64,000 bases of DNA. It comes from Bimastos eiseni. Taxonomy: Eukaryota > Annelida > Clitellata > Crassiclitellata > Lumbricidae. The position numbers were made by a program, and so were the translations under genes. The stretch covers positions 43,020,542 through 43,084,541 of the forward strand of contig OY365809.1 in NCBI GenBank assembly GCA_959347315.1, given 5' to 3'. The notes beneath the pieces are model-generated. The model searched no databases. It had not been told where the DNA came from and worked only from the letters and a program-made list of their open reading frames with translations. This document shows positions 1-11,273 of this stretch, one piece after another (positions within the stretch are counted from its first letter, which is position 1; each line of letters opens with the position of its first letter).

Positions 1-297
1 CAGATGATCACAAAAATGGATGTTTTGAAATGCAAGGAAGTCTCCTAATGGCATATTATATTCTGAGATGTGAGAGATAATGGATTCCCAAGTTATATCA
101 GTATAGCTCTACCCTCCATTCCTTAAGGGGCGATGGTAAAATGAGCAGAAGTAGGATGAATGCGATTTGTTGGTCTCGATTGAATAAATGAATGTTATAA
201 AGTAAATAAATAAAACCGTGAATTAAATGCTGGATTGTGAAGTCAAAGATGATGTATTAAAGGCTTTCATGTAGAGCCTGTCTTTCTGATTTTTCAG
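1..297 (+). other. 3' end of an intron upstream of the first gene's last exon
   Basis: This stretch ends in a pyrimidine-rich run and an AG at 296-297, a good 3' splice site for the exon that follows. I see no coding segment or repeat in it. The rest of the gene lies to the left of the window. Confidence 0.6.
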
Positions 298-1587
298 CGT
301 AAACTACTTGTGGAGAAGCAGGTCGCTCTGGACGACGACATTGATTCGGTGAGCGACATTACCCAGAAGCCCTTGCGACCCCGTCAGCCGATTATCGCAA
401 ACATCGACGAGCAGGCAAAAGCCGCAATGAGGCACTTCAGGTCGGAGACGAACGTGTCCTCTCCCCCAGAAATCGACCGACGGCTTCTCACCCTGCCGAA
501 CAGGAACAGACCCTCGCAGAATACCCGACCCTGTAACCCCGGACCGGTGAACCGACCCAGGGTTCGTCCTCTGCCTGCCTCTAGGCCGGTGAGCGCAATG
601 GAGCAGGGTTTCGTCGGGCAGGGGATCGACCCTCAGCAGGCGATGTGGTGTCACCAGGCCACCGTGGTTCCCCAGCAGCCGTCGACGCTGCAGACTAGTT
701 CACCGTTTTCTCGTTGTTCGACCACGCAGGAAGAGTGTGTTGTCCCAGCACAGGGTAACGGCAGACCTAGACCGATGCGATCGCAGAGCCTTTACGCAAA
801 CGAAACGGGCTACCACCGCAAGATAACAACCCGGGTGCCCGCAGCTTGTGGCGAAGAGACATGGGGGTATCAACAGTCAAATGCAAACCCTGACAATATC
901 TCATCACCATACAGCAGAAGGAATGGAGGCGAAGAGGCGTATGGGGCCCCACCATCCAGTGACAGACCACACTCTAGTCAGCCGCGGAGCAACAATCTCC
1001 AATCGAAGTCGCGTGGCGGATCGGTTCCCCCCGAAGATCTGGAATTGGGCGGCCATCCAGGACCGCATTCCGCAGGCGACGATGGACTCGGTTCTCAGTA
1101 CAATCCTGGAAATGTGCGCCACCTGGTCCACTCTTTCCAGCAGGCACTGAAACCGGGAGGCAGCAACGGCGGCACGCCCATGCACTCGCAGAACCCTAGA
1201 GATCGGGGCGCGCGTCCTGGATCGGCGGCCGCGGCTCTGAGCACAGCAAACGGCTCGTCATCGCGTCCTCCGTCATACTCCACCTTTGAGAACACAATGG
1301 GAATTTATTCCCCGACTGCACTGATGTCGAAAGGGCCTCCAGGTCTTCAGCTCCGGTTGGAGGACAGAGCGGTCCTGGGTAACTCTGAGACGAGGTCTGA
1401 CACGAACGTGTGCGTCGTGCGACCTGCTTCGGGGAGAAGTCTCCCCCAGGCCCCCCTTAATTCGAACGAACTAACTCACCTAACGGACGAATCGACTACG
1501 GAAGCTGGAGGTGCGGCCCCCTCACCTCGACCATCTTCTGCCAAGGCTGCCAAACCTTCTGTATACCTTGACTATGGCTGTGTATAA
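298..1587 (+). CDS. Last coding exon of a CCDC88/Daple-like protein (partial gene)
   Basis: The exon opens in phase 0 directly after the acceptor AG and reads 429 codons to a TAA at 1585-1587; earlier exons are outside the window. The protein is Pro/Ser/Arg/Asn-rich with no membrane segment or catalytic motif, so it is probably disordered. The only strong clue is the C-terminus VYLDYGCV. Human Daple (CCDC88C) ends in a very similar acidic-Tyr-Gly-Cys-Val PDZ ligand that binds Dishevelled, and the tail of that family is also long, disordered and Ser/Pro-rich. I infer that this is the 3' coding exon of a CCDC88-family gene, a coiled-coil regulator of Wnt and G-protein signalling. The coiled coil and Hook domain that would confirm this would lie upstream. 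The coding call is firm; the family call is tentative because it rests on a few terminal residues. Confidence 0.6.
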   Translation, partial: RKLLVEKQVALDDDIDSVSDITQKPLRPRQPIIANIDEQAKAAMRHFRSETNVSSPPEIDRRLLTLPNRNRPSQNTRPCNPGPVNRPRVRPLPASRPVSAMEQGFVGQGIDPQQAMWCHQATVVPQQPSTLQTSSPFSRCSTTQEECVVPAQGNGRPRPMRSQSLYANETGYHRKITTRVPAACGEETWGYQQSNANPDNISSPYSRRNGGEEAYGAPPSSDRPHSSQPRSNNLQSKSRGGSVPPEDLELGGHPGPHSAGDDGLGSQYNPGNVRHLVHSFQQALKPGGSNGGTPMHSQNPRDRGARPGSAAAALSTANGSSSRPPSYSTFENTMGIYSPTALMSKGPPGLQLRLEDRAVLGNSETRSDTNVCVVRPASGRSLPQAPLNSNELTHLTDESTTEAGGAAPSPRPSSAKAAKPSVYLDYGCV

Positions 1588-3170
1588 CTCCTGACGCTTC
1601 CTTGTGACCTTCCCTTTGGACGACGTGTAAATGCCTGCGATTTCGAGAAGGCTTTCGACAGATATCCTGCCCGCTGTGATAATTGTACTGCTTCCTGCCC
1701 AACATGCGCTTAATATCGAAAAGAATTTTTCAAACGCACAAAACATCTTTTCTGCTTTTGCGCTGTTTTTAATGCGACGAAATGGATGTGTGTGTAATAT
1801 TGTGTGCTGGTCTGGTTTGTGAGGCACAGTAGACGTGGCTTCATTTTATACATTTATTGTGGGGATTTCAGACTTTGATGAGAAACTGCATTGGTTTTCC
1901 TGTGCTTTTTGTAAATTTGTCATAAACTGTTGAGCAGCAATCAAAAAGGCTACTTCAACTCTTCAACACTTTTATTTTATCACCCATTCAAAGACTTACT
2001 TTGCTATAGGGACGCTATATTAATTTCCGGAATGAATGATTGCTAGTATATCATGTCACAGTTAGGCTATAAATTGAGCGTTCAGGTTCGTTGTTAAAAC
2101 AAAATAATGTGGATTAAAAAAATACAGTACTTGTGGACTTGTTTTTTCGTGCCCCAGCATATTGACGAGCAATTAAGTGTTACATCCCTCTAAGGTGTTG
2201 ACATGGATAACTGTACACTGCCTGCAGTGAGGGCTAACTATTGATTCATTATTACGTCATTTTATGCCAAGCCCGATATATGTACTGCTTCCTTTTCACC
2301 TTTTTAAATGTACGAAAGCATCTTTTCTGCTTTTTGCGCTGTTTTAAATGCTACGGAAATGGTGTGTTTTGAAAGCATCCGGTCTATAGATGGCATATTA
2401 TTGTGTGCTGCACTGTTTTGGCTTTGTCAGGCATGTGCCTGGGCAACTTGGCACCAGCGGAGTCATACCTAGTTACATCTTTTATTCTTGTTTTAGTCAT
2501 AGTTGTCAAATGCTTGGCGATATGGAAGAATATTATTAAAAGACACTGTAGACAGTTTTATTGCAGTATTAACTTTATTCAGTCATTGTTTTGTGCAGAA
2601 CGATGTTTACTGAAGTTGACAATTTCATGATAATTTGTGCCATATTATTCTGTTGATGCTAACGTTGGATTAGGCACTAGGTTGGATTAGGTTGATTGTA
2701 CGTACCTTCAACACTAATTGATTATTTAATCGTTAGTAATAGGATGTAATCAAGAATGCTATCAGTGACCCACAGTGGAAATAATCGAAAACTGGTTTTG
2801 GTGTTTTGGCCATCCTGTTTCTTGTGTTGATAAGAATACTTAAGTTTTTACATGACTTGGTATATAGCTATGCAAGGATACATTTTGCACGTGCGTTATA
2901 CGAGAATTGCTGAATCATTTTCGTAAATACGCTAGAAGCTTCCTGAGAATTCTTTAAAAGTCGAAATGTTTAGTAAAGGTGAAAGAAATTTGTTAGTCCA
3001 TATAACTGACTGCGTTATATTAGAGTCTTTGAAAGTATGTCATTTGTCATTCTAGAGGCACTTTTACTCATTCACATTGACATAAGCTAAAAAAATAATT
3101 AGGTCTACGTGTATTTTAAACCGTTATAATCTTATGGCCCAAGGCTTCTGCACTCAAGTGTACAATAGGC
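1588..3170. other. 3' UTR of the first gene and AT-rich intergenic DNA
   Basis: No exon is recognisable. The first few hundred bases are probably 3' UTR. Two passages resemble each other (around 1745-1815 and 2320-2410, both with a CTTTTCTGCTTTT.GCGCTG word followed by TATTGTGTGCTG), suggesting a local duplication. I do not see a canonical AATAAA near the stop. Confidence 0.4.
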
Positions 3171-3270
3171 CTAGTCACCCCAGTCACCTCTCATCTCAAG
3201 TTCTCCAACCGAGCCACATCCAACGCTGCACCACGTCTTTGGAACGATCTGCCTCCTGAATTCCGTACGT
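3170..3270 (+). mobile_element. LINE reverse-transcriptase C-terminal fragment
   Basis: The forward strand reads THLKFSNRAT.NAAPRLWNDLPPEFRT. The 'lWNdLP' signature is typical of the C-terminal tail of non-LTR retrotransposon reverse transcriptases. The fragment has no catalytic domain, so it is a dead 3' piece. The same family recurs at about 3506-3650 and 61855-62110. Confidence 0.6.
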
Positions 3271-3505
3271 TATTAGTTCCATTATACTAATCAATTATGG
3301 GTCTAGTGTTTTTGATCGGAAAGGCCTTGCGACTTAGCCAAACACTTGTAACCTACATCAAATCTTAGAGGTAGAGAAGAGCTCAGCCATGCCTGGAAAG
3401 CAAGTTCATTGTGGCGAACAAGATATCGCCACATTATTCAGGGCTAAGATTTAAAGGACAGGCGATGCCACGAATGGTTCATAAATGGTAGATAAATCGT
3501 AGACG

Positions 3506-3650
3506 TCTGTGGAACGATCTGCCTCCTGAATTCCGTACATTTTTAATTCCTTCACCATCACTGCCTGTCATCCAACATCATGTGTTCCCTAGCTCCCCTA
3601 TCCATCACCTCCGGGCTTTCCATTCTAAACTTAAAGGCGAAGGTTTCTGG
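3506..3650 (+). mobile_element. Second LINE RT tail fragment of the same family
   Basis: RRLWNDLPPEFRT is followed by a proline/serine-rich stretch and AFHSKLKGE, the usual 'FkskLK' end of a LINE ORF2. It lies about 240 bp after the first copy, in the same orientation. The 184-residue reading frame starting at 3580 is a continuation of this decayed piece into a TA microsatellite and is not a gene. Confidence 0.6.
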
Positions 3651-3909
3651 GCAGGCAGTTGTGCGACAAACTGCTCTGTACCCCACCCACCTGCGACAAC
3701 TGATAGCTGAGACTCTGAGCATCTATGCCATCTGTCAGCTGTCGACGGGAATCCGCTGTGAAAACTGCTTGTCAATCAAATCTGAACTCATTGAGTGGGG
3801 CTACAGTCAAGAAGTGCCATATTCGAGTCCACCGCCGGTCAATTCCTTTCAATTGAAATGCCTGCATGCCTCTGGGCCGTTCTCTGTCTGTCTGTCGCTG
3901 TACATACAT

Positions 3910-3923
3910 CTACTTATAATATG

Positions 3924-3956
<33 letters not shown>

Positions 3957-4021
3957 GTATATATATATGTGTGTGTATATATATATATATATGTGTGTGT
4001 ATATATATATATATATATATA
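3910..4021. repeat. TATATG/TA microsatellite
   Basis: Alternating TA with interspersed GTGTGTA. It keeps several frames open on both strands (YIYIYI-type peptides), which are artefacts. A short (CA)n tract follows at 4155-4180. Confidence 0.9.
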
Positions 4022-4189
4022 AAGCCATGAGCCAAAGCGCAATAGGACGCATACAGGATATCAGCCCATGGACCATTATAGAAAGTGGAGCAATCTTGGC
4101 GATTGCCTTTGGTCACTGTTGTTTGCGTTTGTGAGCTTTCTCTGTGAGCTGGTCCGCACACACACACGCACACGCACACGCACGCTGTT

Positions 4190-5270
4190 TATATTTATAT
4201 CTCTAGGCTGAAGGACTACCTGTGAATTTCTATCTCACAGTTTTGTCTTAGCATTCAATCATTATAGTAAGCGCCTTTTCGCCCGGTATATTTATTTCAT
4301 ATGGTTTTCAGGGGCGCGTTGAGAATAGGGCAAACAACCCTGAATTGCAAGACTGAGACATTGTGACATAATGTAAATAGATGACTAATTGTAATGCCAT
4401 TCAATGCAATGAATCTATGTATATATACATATATGTGTGTGTATATAATGTTTGTCTCATTGAATCTGTATGAGAAGAGAGTCACCTTCTTTGAAATAGA
4501 ATGTTCCCTCTCTCATACAAGCAATAGGCCTACGTACCTTGTATTGACAGATGTCAAAGTTGGTTCATCTGTTTATGTTCTTACATAGTGGGAGTATGTA
4601 AACAATAATGGCACCGCTACCCCTCCCCCGCCTCTCCCTCCTCCCCTCCTGAGTGGCATATCAAGTACAGGTGATGCATATAATTATAAGGACTATGAAG
4701 CACGATCATTGTTTCAATTGTTATTTCCAGTGCATTTCCCTCAGCTGTCTACTTGGCCCATTTGAGCCTATTCAGATAGACTGACCACTCCGGTCCATTT
4801 GTGTAAGATTGTACCCCAGGCGGATGAGATGCTTTGAAGAGATCTGATTGGTAGCTAGCAGGCGGCAGATATTCATTAGACCACGCCTTAAAAACTTGAA
4901 TCATCTGTGATGTTTAATATTAATAAGTGCTGTAAGCATTAGAAAATAAGAAACCGCTGCTTGCAATGTGTTTGCGAACATTCGTATCATTATATAAATG
5001 TTCCCACGTTCTTTCAAATGCACTTATTGAGATACTCTGATTAATAACCATGACAAAAAGTTTCTTTTAAATGAGGGCGACGTTAATCCATCTTTTTCAA
5101 GCGCAAGACGTGTTTTTGGCTAAATAATTCTTTAATTCTGTTATATATGGCTAACAGACATACTCAGCCGCTGACATAACAGGTAGTTTCATTGTAGAAT
5201 AATAACAAGATACAATAATTATACTTACTTTCCTTAGTATGCAAAGCTAACGTTAATTGCATAATCTATA
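4190..5270. other. Intergenic stretch without a recognisable gene
   Basis: AT-rich sequence with a short GTATATA patch near 4420-4445 and a pyrimidine-rich patch at 4620-4650. I see nothing else in it. Confidence 0.4.
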
Positions 5271-5274
5271 ACGT

Positions 5275-5381
5275 GATATATATGTGTATATATATATGTG
5301 TGTATATATATATATATATGAGTGGTTTTATATCGAGATAGACACAGAGAGAAACAGAAAGAGAGAGACAGAGATAGAGAC

Positions 5382-5418
<37 letters not shown>

Positions 5419-5460
5419 GAGAGAGAGAGAAAGAGAGAGAGAGAAAGAAAGAAAGAGAGT
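5275..5460. repeat. TA/TG microsatellite joined to a GAGA/GACA polypurine microsatellite
   Basis: A TATATGTG tract (5277-5319) is followed by about 120 bp of GAGA, GACA and GAAA units (5337-5460). The RERERE-like and SLSLSL-like reading frames here are low-complexity artefacts. Confidence 0.9.
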
Positions 5461-6031
5461 GCATGGAATGTTCTGGGTTGTGGTTTTATGTGCGATTGTG
5501 CGACGTTAATAAAATCATAAACCTAAAAAGTTTCTTGGCGAACTTGGGTTTATTCCAGCCCTCCCAGTTGGTCACTGGAGTCAACGATTTCTCTCTTTTC
5601 GAATTTATTTCAAAAATGTAGTTCTATGCACCATATTTATGATTATTGTGTATATTATTGCATTCAAATTTTCTGGGGTTTTCTATTGCATTGATTGCTT
5701 ACTACCACCAAGTAATTTCAAAAATAATCAGGCTCTATATAATAATTGTTGTAGCTCTATAGATGTTGAATTACTTTATCTTTTGATTATACTAATAACA
5801 TCGATGGTTCCTTCTCACATCGCTTTGGATTGTTTTGTTTTCATTTGTGTTATAATATGACTCAAAATTGGATTTAAACTAAATTAACAGCTATTAAAAA
5901 AATCCCAGAGTTTTCTCAGTAAGTTAGAGCAACATGGTGTGGGGTAATTTTGGTAAAGCAACATGAAGCGTTAACGGCGACAGCAGTTTCACGGATTTCG
6001 TACATCTAGTCACGTCAAGTTGACACCGGTC
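5461..6031. other. Intergenic stretch without a recognisable gene
   Basis: AT-rich sequence; short open frames lack conserved motifs and I see no splice-bounded coding segment. Confidence 0.4.
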
Positions 6032-6039
6032 CTTAGGAT

Positions 6040-6309
6040 GGGATCAACCCGAATCATCGAAACCCGAATCCCCGAAAACGCTGAATAGGCCGAAAAGCCC
6101 GATTCCCCGAAAACAGCAATTTACTAACGAAAATCGCCGAACTGTCTCAAAACAGCGCTATGCATTCATAAATCCAGCTTGTGCAAGAATTTTTTCATCG
6201 ATCCAGCTTCCTTTTAAGCAGAATCCTTTTCATCAATCTAGTTTCATTTTCGGGGATACGGCGGAAATCAGTTTCGGGTATTCGGGTTTTGGCGATTCGC
6301 TACGCACCT
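6040..6309. mobile_element. 270-bp MITE with 8-bp target duplication and CCCGAA-rich ends
   Basis: The element lies between two identical 8-mers, CTTAGGAT at 6032-6039 and 6310-6317. Its ends are imperfect inverted repeats rich in CCCGAA/TTCGGG: AAACCCGAAT.CCCGAAA near the left end and its complement near the right end. It has no coding capacity. An 8-bp duplication with terminal inverted repeats fits the hAT class; the very repetitive ends are not typical of well-known families. Exact duplication suggests a fairly recent insertion. Confidence 0.75.
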
Positions 6310-6317
6310 CTTAGGAT

Positions 6318-7250
6318 AGGCATCCAATGAAACATTTATGTAAAGCATTTGGTAAATCCCAAGCCCTCCATAGATGTCTATTTGGCTATCTAACTACGAC
6401 GCACAATTGTGACATAGTTGGCCTGAAAATGCCTTGCTTTTGTGGTGCTGAGAAATTTTCGAGGATTTATATTACATTACAGTGCTGAATCAATTGAAGC
6501 AATATGTATATAATTATATCTCGCTCCTACCTATCTTCAACTCCGACACTACTATTTTTCAAGCAGTGCCTGGAAAAAGAAGAGGACACACTAATGATCT
6601 TTGTTATCACACAGTGACATTAAACTTCAACCCCATCTTCTGCTTATCTTGGCAACGTATTACTTTTAGGGGTCTATACTTTCATGCAATATTTATGATT
6701 TTCTTGTTGGCGCCGCAGTCAATGAAAAGTCGGCTGTGATTGGACGTAAGAAATGAGCCACTGAGTATGGATATGAGCGTTCCTTTTAAGGCTTTCTATC
6801 TGTTGGATAGACTTAACTCAATTGTTTCCCAACTTCTGAGACATGAATATTTTGTTAATAACGGAAATTGTAGAATGGATAGTGTAAAAATTGTCCAAAG
6901 CCACATTGCGGATAGATATTCATGCTAAACGAGCCTATATTCCGTCATGCTAAACTGCAAAACTGTACTAACCATAAAGCGTTATTTCTATATTTTGTTG
7001 GTATTATTAAACGACACAGTAGGCCTATGTCACATCACAGAGTTCCCTCCAGGGATATGTAGTCGCAGAAGGCAATCATCAGGACGAAAACATTGCAAGA
7101 AAGTAAGAGAGATGTAGACCCTAGAAGTAATATGTTGCCCTTATCTTTGCTACCTCTGCTACTCTACTTTGAGTGCACCTACTGAGTGAGGCCTACTCAT
7201 CGTCTCATTTTCCCGCACAACTACTAAACAAATCGTGCCTTCTCAGTGGT
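6318..7250. other. Intergenic stretch upstream of TMEM230
   Basis: No exon recognised. This could contain the TMEM230 promoter and first non-coding exon, but nothing marks them clearly. Confidence 0.35.
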
Positions 7251-7255
7251 TGGTC

Positions 7256-7430
7256 TCTCGCTCTGTAGCAGGCTCGCGTTGGCATTGCATTTGTTCCCCA
7301 TAGTCCACTCTGACTCTTTTTATACTTGCCTTAAAACAGTTCTTTCTAATTTTTTGCTGGGGTCTGGAGCGCTCCTGAGTAGCAACATTGAAGGGTGCTA
7401 TATAAATCTCTGTAATGAATGGATACATTT
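7256..7430 (+). mobile_element. LINE/SINE 3' tail
   Basis: The end reads like the common invertebrate retroelement tail: a decayed 'FKT.L...' remnant, then GGTCTGGAGCGCTCCTGAGTA and GGGTGCTATATAAAT. The same tail closes the element at 28566-28812. Confidence 0.5.
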
Positions 7431-7583
7431 AGTGATTGCAACCAAAACGTGCGATACATAAACACATTTAACCATCGACTGACTACTTAACTTGTTATGC
7501 TATTTAAGTTCTTAGATTACATTGATGTTTGTTGTATGTTCTCATGATTAATTATTCATTTTTTTAAGGGTCAGAGGTCAGTC

Positions 7584-10500
7584 ATGAAGAAACGCAACTC
7601 AACACCTGATTCATTCGGATCGCCATCATCCATTCGATACCATAAACTAACGATAACAGACGATGGCTTTGTTGATATGCAGGTAATTGTTAGAAGGAAC
7701 TAGCCTTACAGCCCTATGATTATTAGGAGGAACTAGCCTTACAGCACTGTGATTATTAAGAGGAACAAGCCTTACAGCCCTATGATTGTTAAAAAGAACT
7801 AGCCTTACAGCCCTGTGACTGTTAAAATGAACTAGCTTTACAGCCCTGTGATTGTTAAAAGGAACTAGCCTTACAGCCCAGCTGTGTCTCTCATTACGTT
7901 TTTAACTCAGCAGATGCGCAGCTTGGCCCTGAAATTTGTTCCTTATCGCAAGTGTTCCATATCTGAGCGAGACCGTGGCTATATAAGTAACATGTCTTAA
8001 TTGAATATTTAAATTAGCACAGCCTTCAGATTATCCAAATGCAAGTGGCGGTTGTTATTATATTGAGTGTTGACAAATTGGGCAATTAGAAAGTAGAACT
8101 GTCCAAATATTTGAATTTAAAGTATTTCGTGTACTGAAAATAGTCACTTCAACCTTGAAATTTGCATACGAATGTTTTGTAAGAAATTTCATAACTCCAA
8201 AGCATATATTACAATGTTATTGAAATTGTCACTTGTCAGAGCATGTTGACAGAATGAATCGAACTCTCAACCTGTGATGTGGGGTTTGAATCTCAACTTG
8301 GGCGGAACTCTTAATAATAATACTAATACTAATAACGCCGATTTAAATGCGTTCCTAACCATTGCAACCCCGTACAACCTAAAACGAAAGTCAGTAGACA
8401 GGATACAGAATCACTTGCAATTTAGTTTTAAATGAGTCTACTGAGTCGGCCAATCTAGCGGTAGGTGGGAGACCGTTCCAACACTGCGGACCAGTGGCCG
8501 AGAAAGCACGGTCTTCGAAACGCGACCTCATCTTCCGCACACGGAGATTGGTCTTCACAGAGGATCCGAGTCGCAGACAGGACGCAGATGAGCGAGTCCC
8601 GAAGCAGAAATCCTTCAAATACTTGGAAGCTAATCCATGCTGGAGCCTTTAGCAACAACTATTGCTCAGTCTCATTGATATTCTGTGATGTGTGTGCTTT
8701 TGACCTGTGTCTCGTACCAACTTCTACCCCCAACCAAGCCACCCGTTTCTCTCTTCGTCCCTCCAGGGTTCCTGCTGCTGCTTCCCTTCAGCCAAAGCCA
8801 CTTGCCCGTTGAAGCCATTGCATTTTTTGATCTGCTATTTTTAGTCGAACCAATCAATTTAATTCAATTTTTATTATTCTTATTTGGTTTTTATTACATC
8901 AAATAGCATTTAATCAATTTGCAAGAATTTCTAGGATTAGTACAAAGATGGTTGAAAGAGTCTTAATAATATTTTAATTTTTACATAATCATTGCCAAGT
9001 GAGGATCATTTCTCTTCATATCATATATATTTTTTTAGCTGAATTGATCATTTACACATCAAGCACATAACTTTCAGCATTTACATATCAAACGTAAACC
9101 TTCAATTGTTGAAGTAAATCCATTTATTTAAATAAGATGTTTGTTTTTTATGCATTTTGTTGATATGTTCATCGCTGTTTTCGTTGTCGTCATTAATGTT
9201 GTTTCTGTTACTTCGTTGTTGTTTTAGTTCCACCAACCTCCTCCTAAGATCCCATACTGAGCGATCACGTTGGCCGTTGTCCTCTTCTTAATCGGATCGA
9301 TCCTCATTGTTATCGGAGCGTTGCTCCTCTCTGGCTACATCGATACAACGGTTTGTGGCTAGTGTATTCCTTACAAACATTGACACAACAGTTTATGGCT
9401 AGTGTATTTTTTACAAACATCGATATAAAGGTTTGCAGCTATTGTCTTCCTTATAACAATTGTAAAGAGTTGAAGAGTAAAAAGCTGAGCAAACTCTTAT
9501 TACCTTAAGGTTCAAAAGCAACCTTTAAATTACTTGTTGCAGGTCAACTGGAGTCTAATTGGGTCTATTATATAATTATAATTAACTGGGCAAAGGAAGT
9601 CTTTCTGTCAACTGTCCTGTGGGATGGGGTCATGAACCGCAGCCATTGGGTTATTAGGCTATTGGTTACTAGTGGATTATGAGGAGGCGACAAGAGGTGG
9701 ATGCTATGCGTGGAAGAGAAGACGGCAGAAGAACCAGCAGAGGTGGTCACCTGGATCATAGAAACCACTAGAGATAGGTGGATATGAGTAGGGATGGTTG
9801 GAGGTTCTGTCCGGTAAACAGTATGAACCAAATATATGTGCCAAGTACATGTGTATGATAATAATAGTAATTATAATGATAATAATAGTTTCTAAGTCAC
9901 CTTACTATACGTTATGGTCGCGTCTTAGTTTTGATCTAGAAATGAAAACGAAAACAAATTATATGCTGTTTAAAACTTAAACTAACTATTTATCTATCTA
10001 TCTGTCTACATATGTATCTATTTATCTATCTAAATGAGTATAATAATGATAATGATAGTAATTATAATGACAATAATAGTTTCTAAGTCACTTTTGCGAC
10101 CGAGTTTGACGTCATCAACAAAAACCTCTCGTTATTCATCACAGGTTAACAGCTAGTAATGATTATAATTAATAATGTTACTGATCAAATAATAATAATG
10201 ATTATAATTAATAATGATATTGATCAAATAATAATAATGACTATAATTAATAATGATATTGATCAAATAATCATTAATGATGATCTAATGATGAAATAAT
10301 AATGATGATAAGGATGGTGATAGTGGATAATTGTCATCATTGTTTCCTATCAATACTAATTTGACTGTAATCAACAGACTTCTCTTTATTACTGCCTTAA
10401 AATGTTAAACATTTCTTTTTTCCCAAAATAGAAGTTTCTAATTGAGCCACACACAGATGATTAGATTTTCTCGCATCGAAACTTTGAATTTCATAGTATC

Positions 10501-10811
10501 TCTGCAATCGTAACCTTGCAAGAAACTTCTGTGCCTCTCAAAGTTATGCTGTCAGGGAACCAGTTCATTCACAGACGCTGTAACTATTCAATTAATTAAT
10601 TGTCTTTGTATGATGATAAAAGCTAATATCTGTTAATGTGATTTTTAAATCTGGAATATTTGTTCTATTTTAGTATTCTGATCGGACATGGCCAGTCCTC
10701 ATCCTTGGAATGATGATGTTCATTCCAGGTGCTTACCACGTCCATCTGGCCTACAGTGCCTGGAAAGGATATGCCGGCTACTCCATTGACGACATTCCAG
10801 AGTTTGAATAA
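7584..10811 (+). CDS. TMEM230: Transmembrane protein 230 (three exons, in-frame TGA in exon 2)
   Basis: Exons are 7584-7682, 9228-9350 and 10674-10811, all joined in phase 0 with GT-AG introns. TMEM230 is a two-helix membrane protein of endosomal and synaptic-type vesicles involved in vesicle trafficking. Exon 1 encodes 33 residues ending TDDGFVDMQ (human STDDGYIDLQ). Exon 2 encodes PPKIPY, then hydrophobic helix 1 ending LLLSGYI. Exon 3 encodes PVLILGMMMFIPGAYH, helix 2, and ends GYSIDDIPEFE (human YSYDDIPDFDD). The full set, about 119 residues, matches the short human isoform. The acceptor at 7567-7568 suggests that a non-coding 5' exon lies upstream. The oddity is TGA at 9258-9260, where vertebrates have Lys in PYKAI; everything else in the exon is intact. 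This could be a null allele, a base-call error or a recent pseudogene. The intact splice sites and codon structure argue against an old pseudogene. An AATAAA at 11545-11550 may end the transcript. Confidence 0.85.
7683..7880 (+). repeat. 33-bp minisatellite beginning at the TMEM230 exon 1 donor
   Basis: About six diverged copies of a 33-bp unit containing GGAACTAGCCTTACAGCCCT and a GTGATTGTTAAAA spacer. The array starts within the 5' splice site (GTAATTGTTAGAAGG) and occupies the first 200 bp of the intron. Confidence 0.9.
7881..9227 (+). other. Remainder of TMEM230 intron 1
   Basis: AT-rich intron. Apart from the 33-bp array and the antisense LINE tail at 8391-8640, I see no further structure. 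Confidence 0.6.
8391..8640 (-). mobile_element. Antisense LINE reverse-transcriptase C-terminal fragment
   Basis: The minus strand reads RSRFEDRAFSATGPQCWN, then GLPPTARLADSV and SFKTKL: the 'RaFsvaGP..WN.LP......sFKtkLK' tail of non-LTR retrotransposon ORF2. It is inserted antisense in the TMEM230 intron and lacks the catalytic part. Confidence 0.75.
9258..9260 (+). other. TMEM230: In-frame TGA stop inside TMEM230 exon 2
   Basis: The reading frame set by exons 1 and 3 passes through TAC TGA GCG here. TGA followed by GCG is what a C-to-T change in a CGA (Arg) codon would leave. No alternative acceptor just downstream keeps the frame: the nearby CTGAG at 9257-9261 would shift it. Confidence 0.9.
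9351..10673 (+). other. TMEM230 intron 2
   Basis: Begins with a GTTTGTGG donor and ends TTCTATTTTAG. The first part carries three near-copies of a 60-bp passage (ACATYGAYACAACGGTTTGTGGCTA-like, near 9340-9440) that include the exon end itself. The middle is rich in ATAATAATGAT repeats (9858-9890 and 10155-10310). Confidence 0.65.
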
Positions 10812-11238
10812 CGAGTGGCTGGAGTCGAGAGACTCCACTTAACAATAGATGATGATGGTGACGTTGGATTGTGTTTGTGGGAGGACAGTTTCTCTGTAGT
10901 TAAAGCCACTGTTCTTGATTGTTGGGCAAAGGTTACTTACTGGTCAATTACTCGACATGTGTTTGTGTGACCACAGCGTGTGATGATTTTAGACACTGCT
11001 AGACAGGTGGATGAATGCAAGGGTGATGTTTAATTTTGCAGAGTTTCCTTGTTTGATTTTTGGCTGTTTGTAACAAGTGTCTGTCTTACATCGGACACAA
11101 ATGTTCTTGTTTTGAAAGATCTAAAACTTGAAATCTTATGAAGCTAAGAATGAATTTTTTGATTCTGAAGTTGTGTTTTTGTCGTCAGTTCCTTCTTTAC
11201 GAAGTTGAGATGATCATACAATTGTAACATCTTCTGGC

Positions 11239-11273
<35 letters not shown>

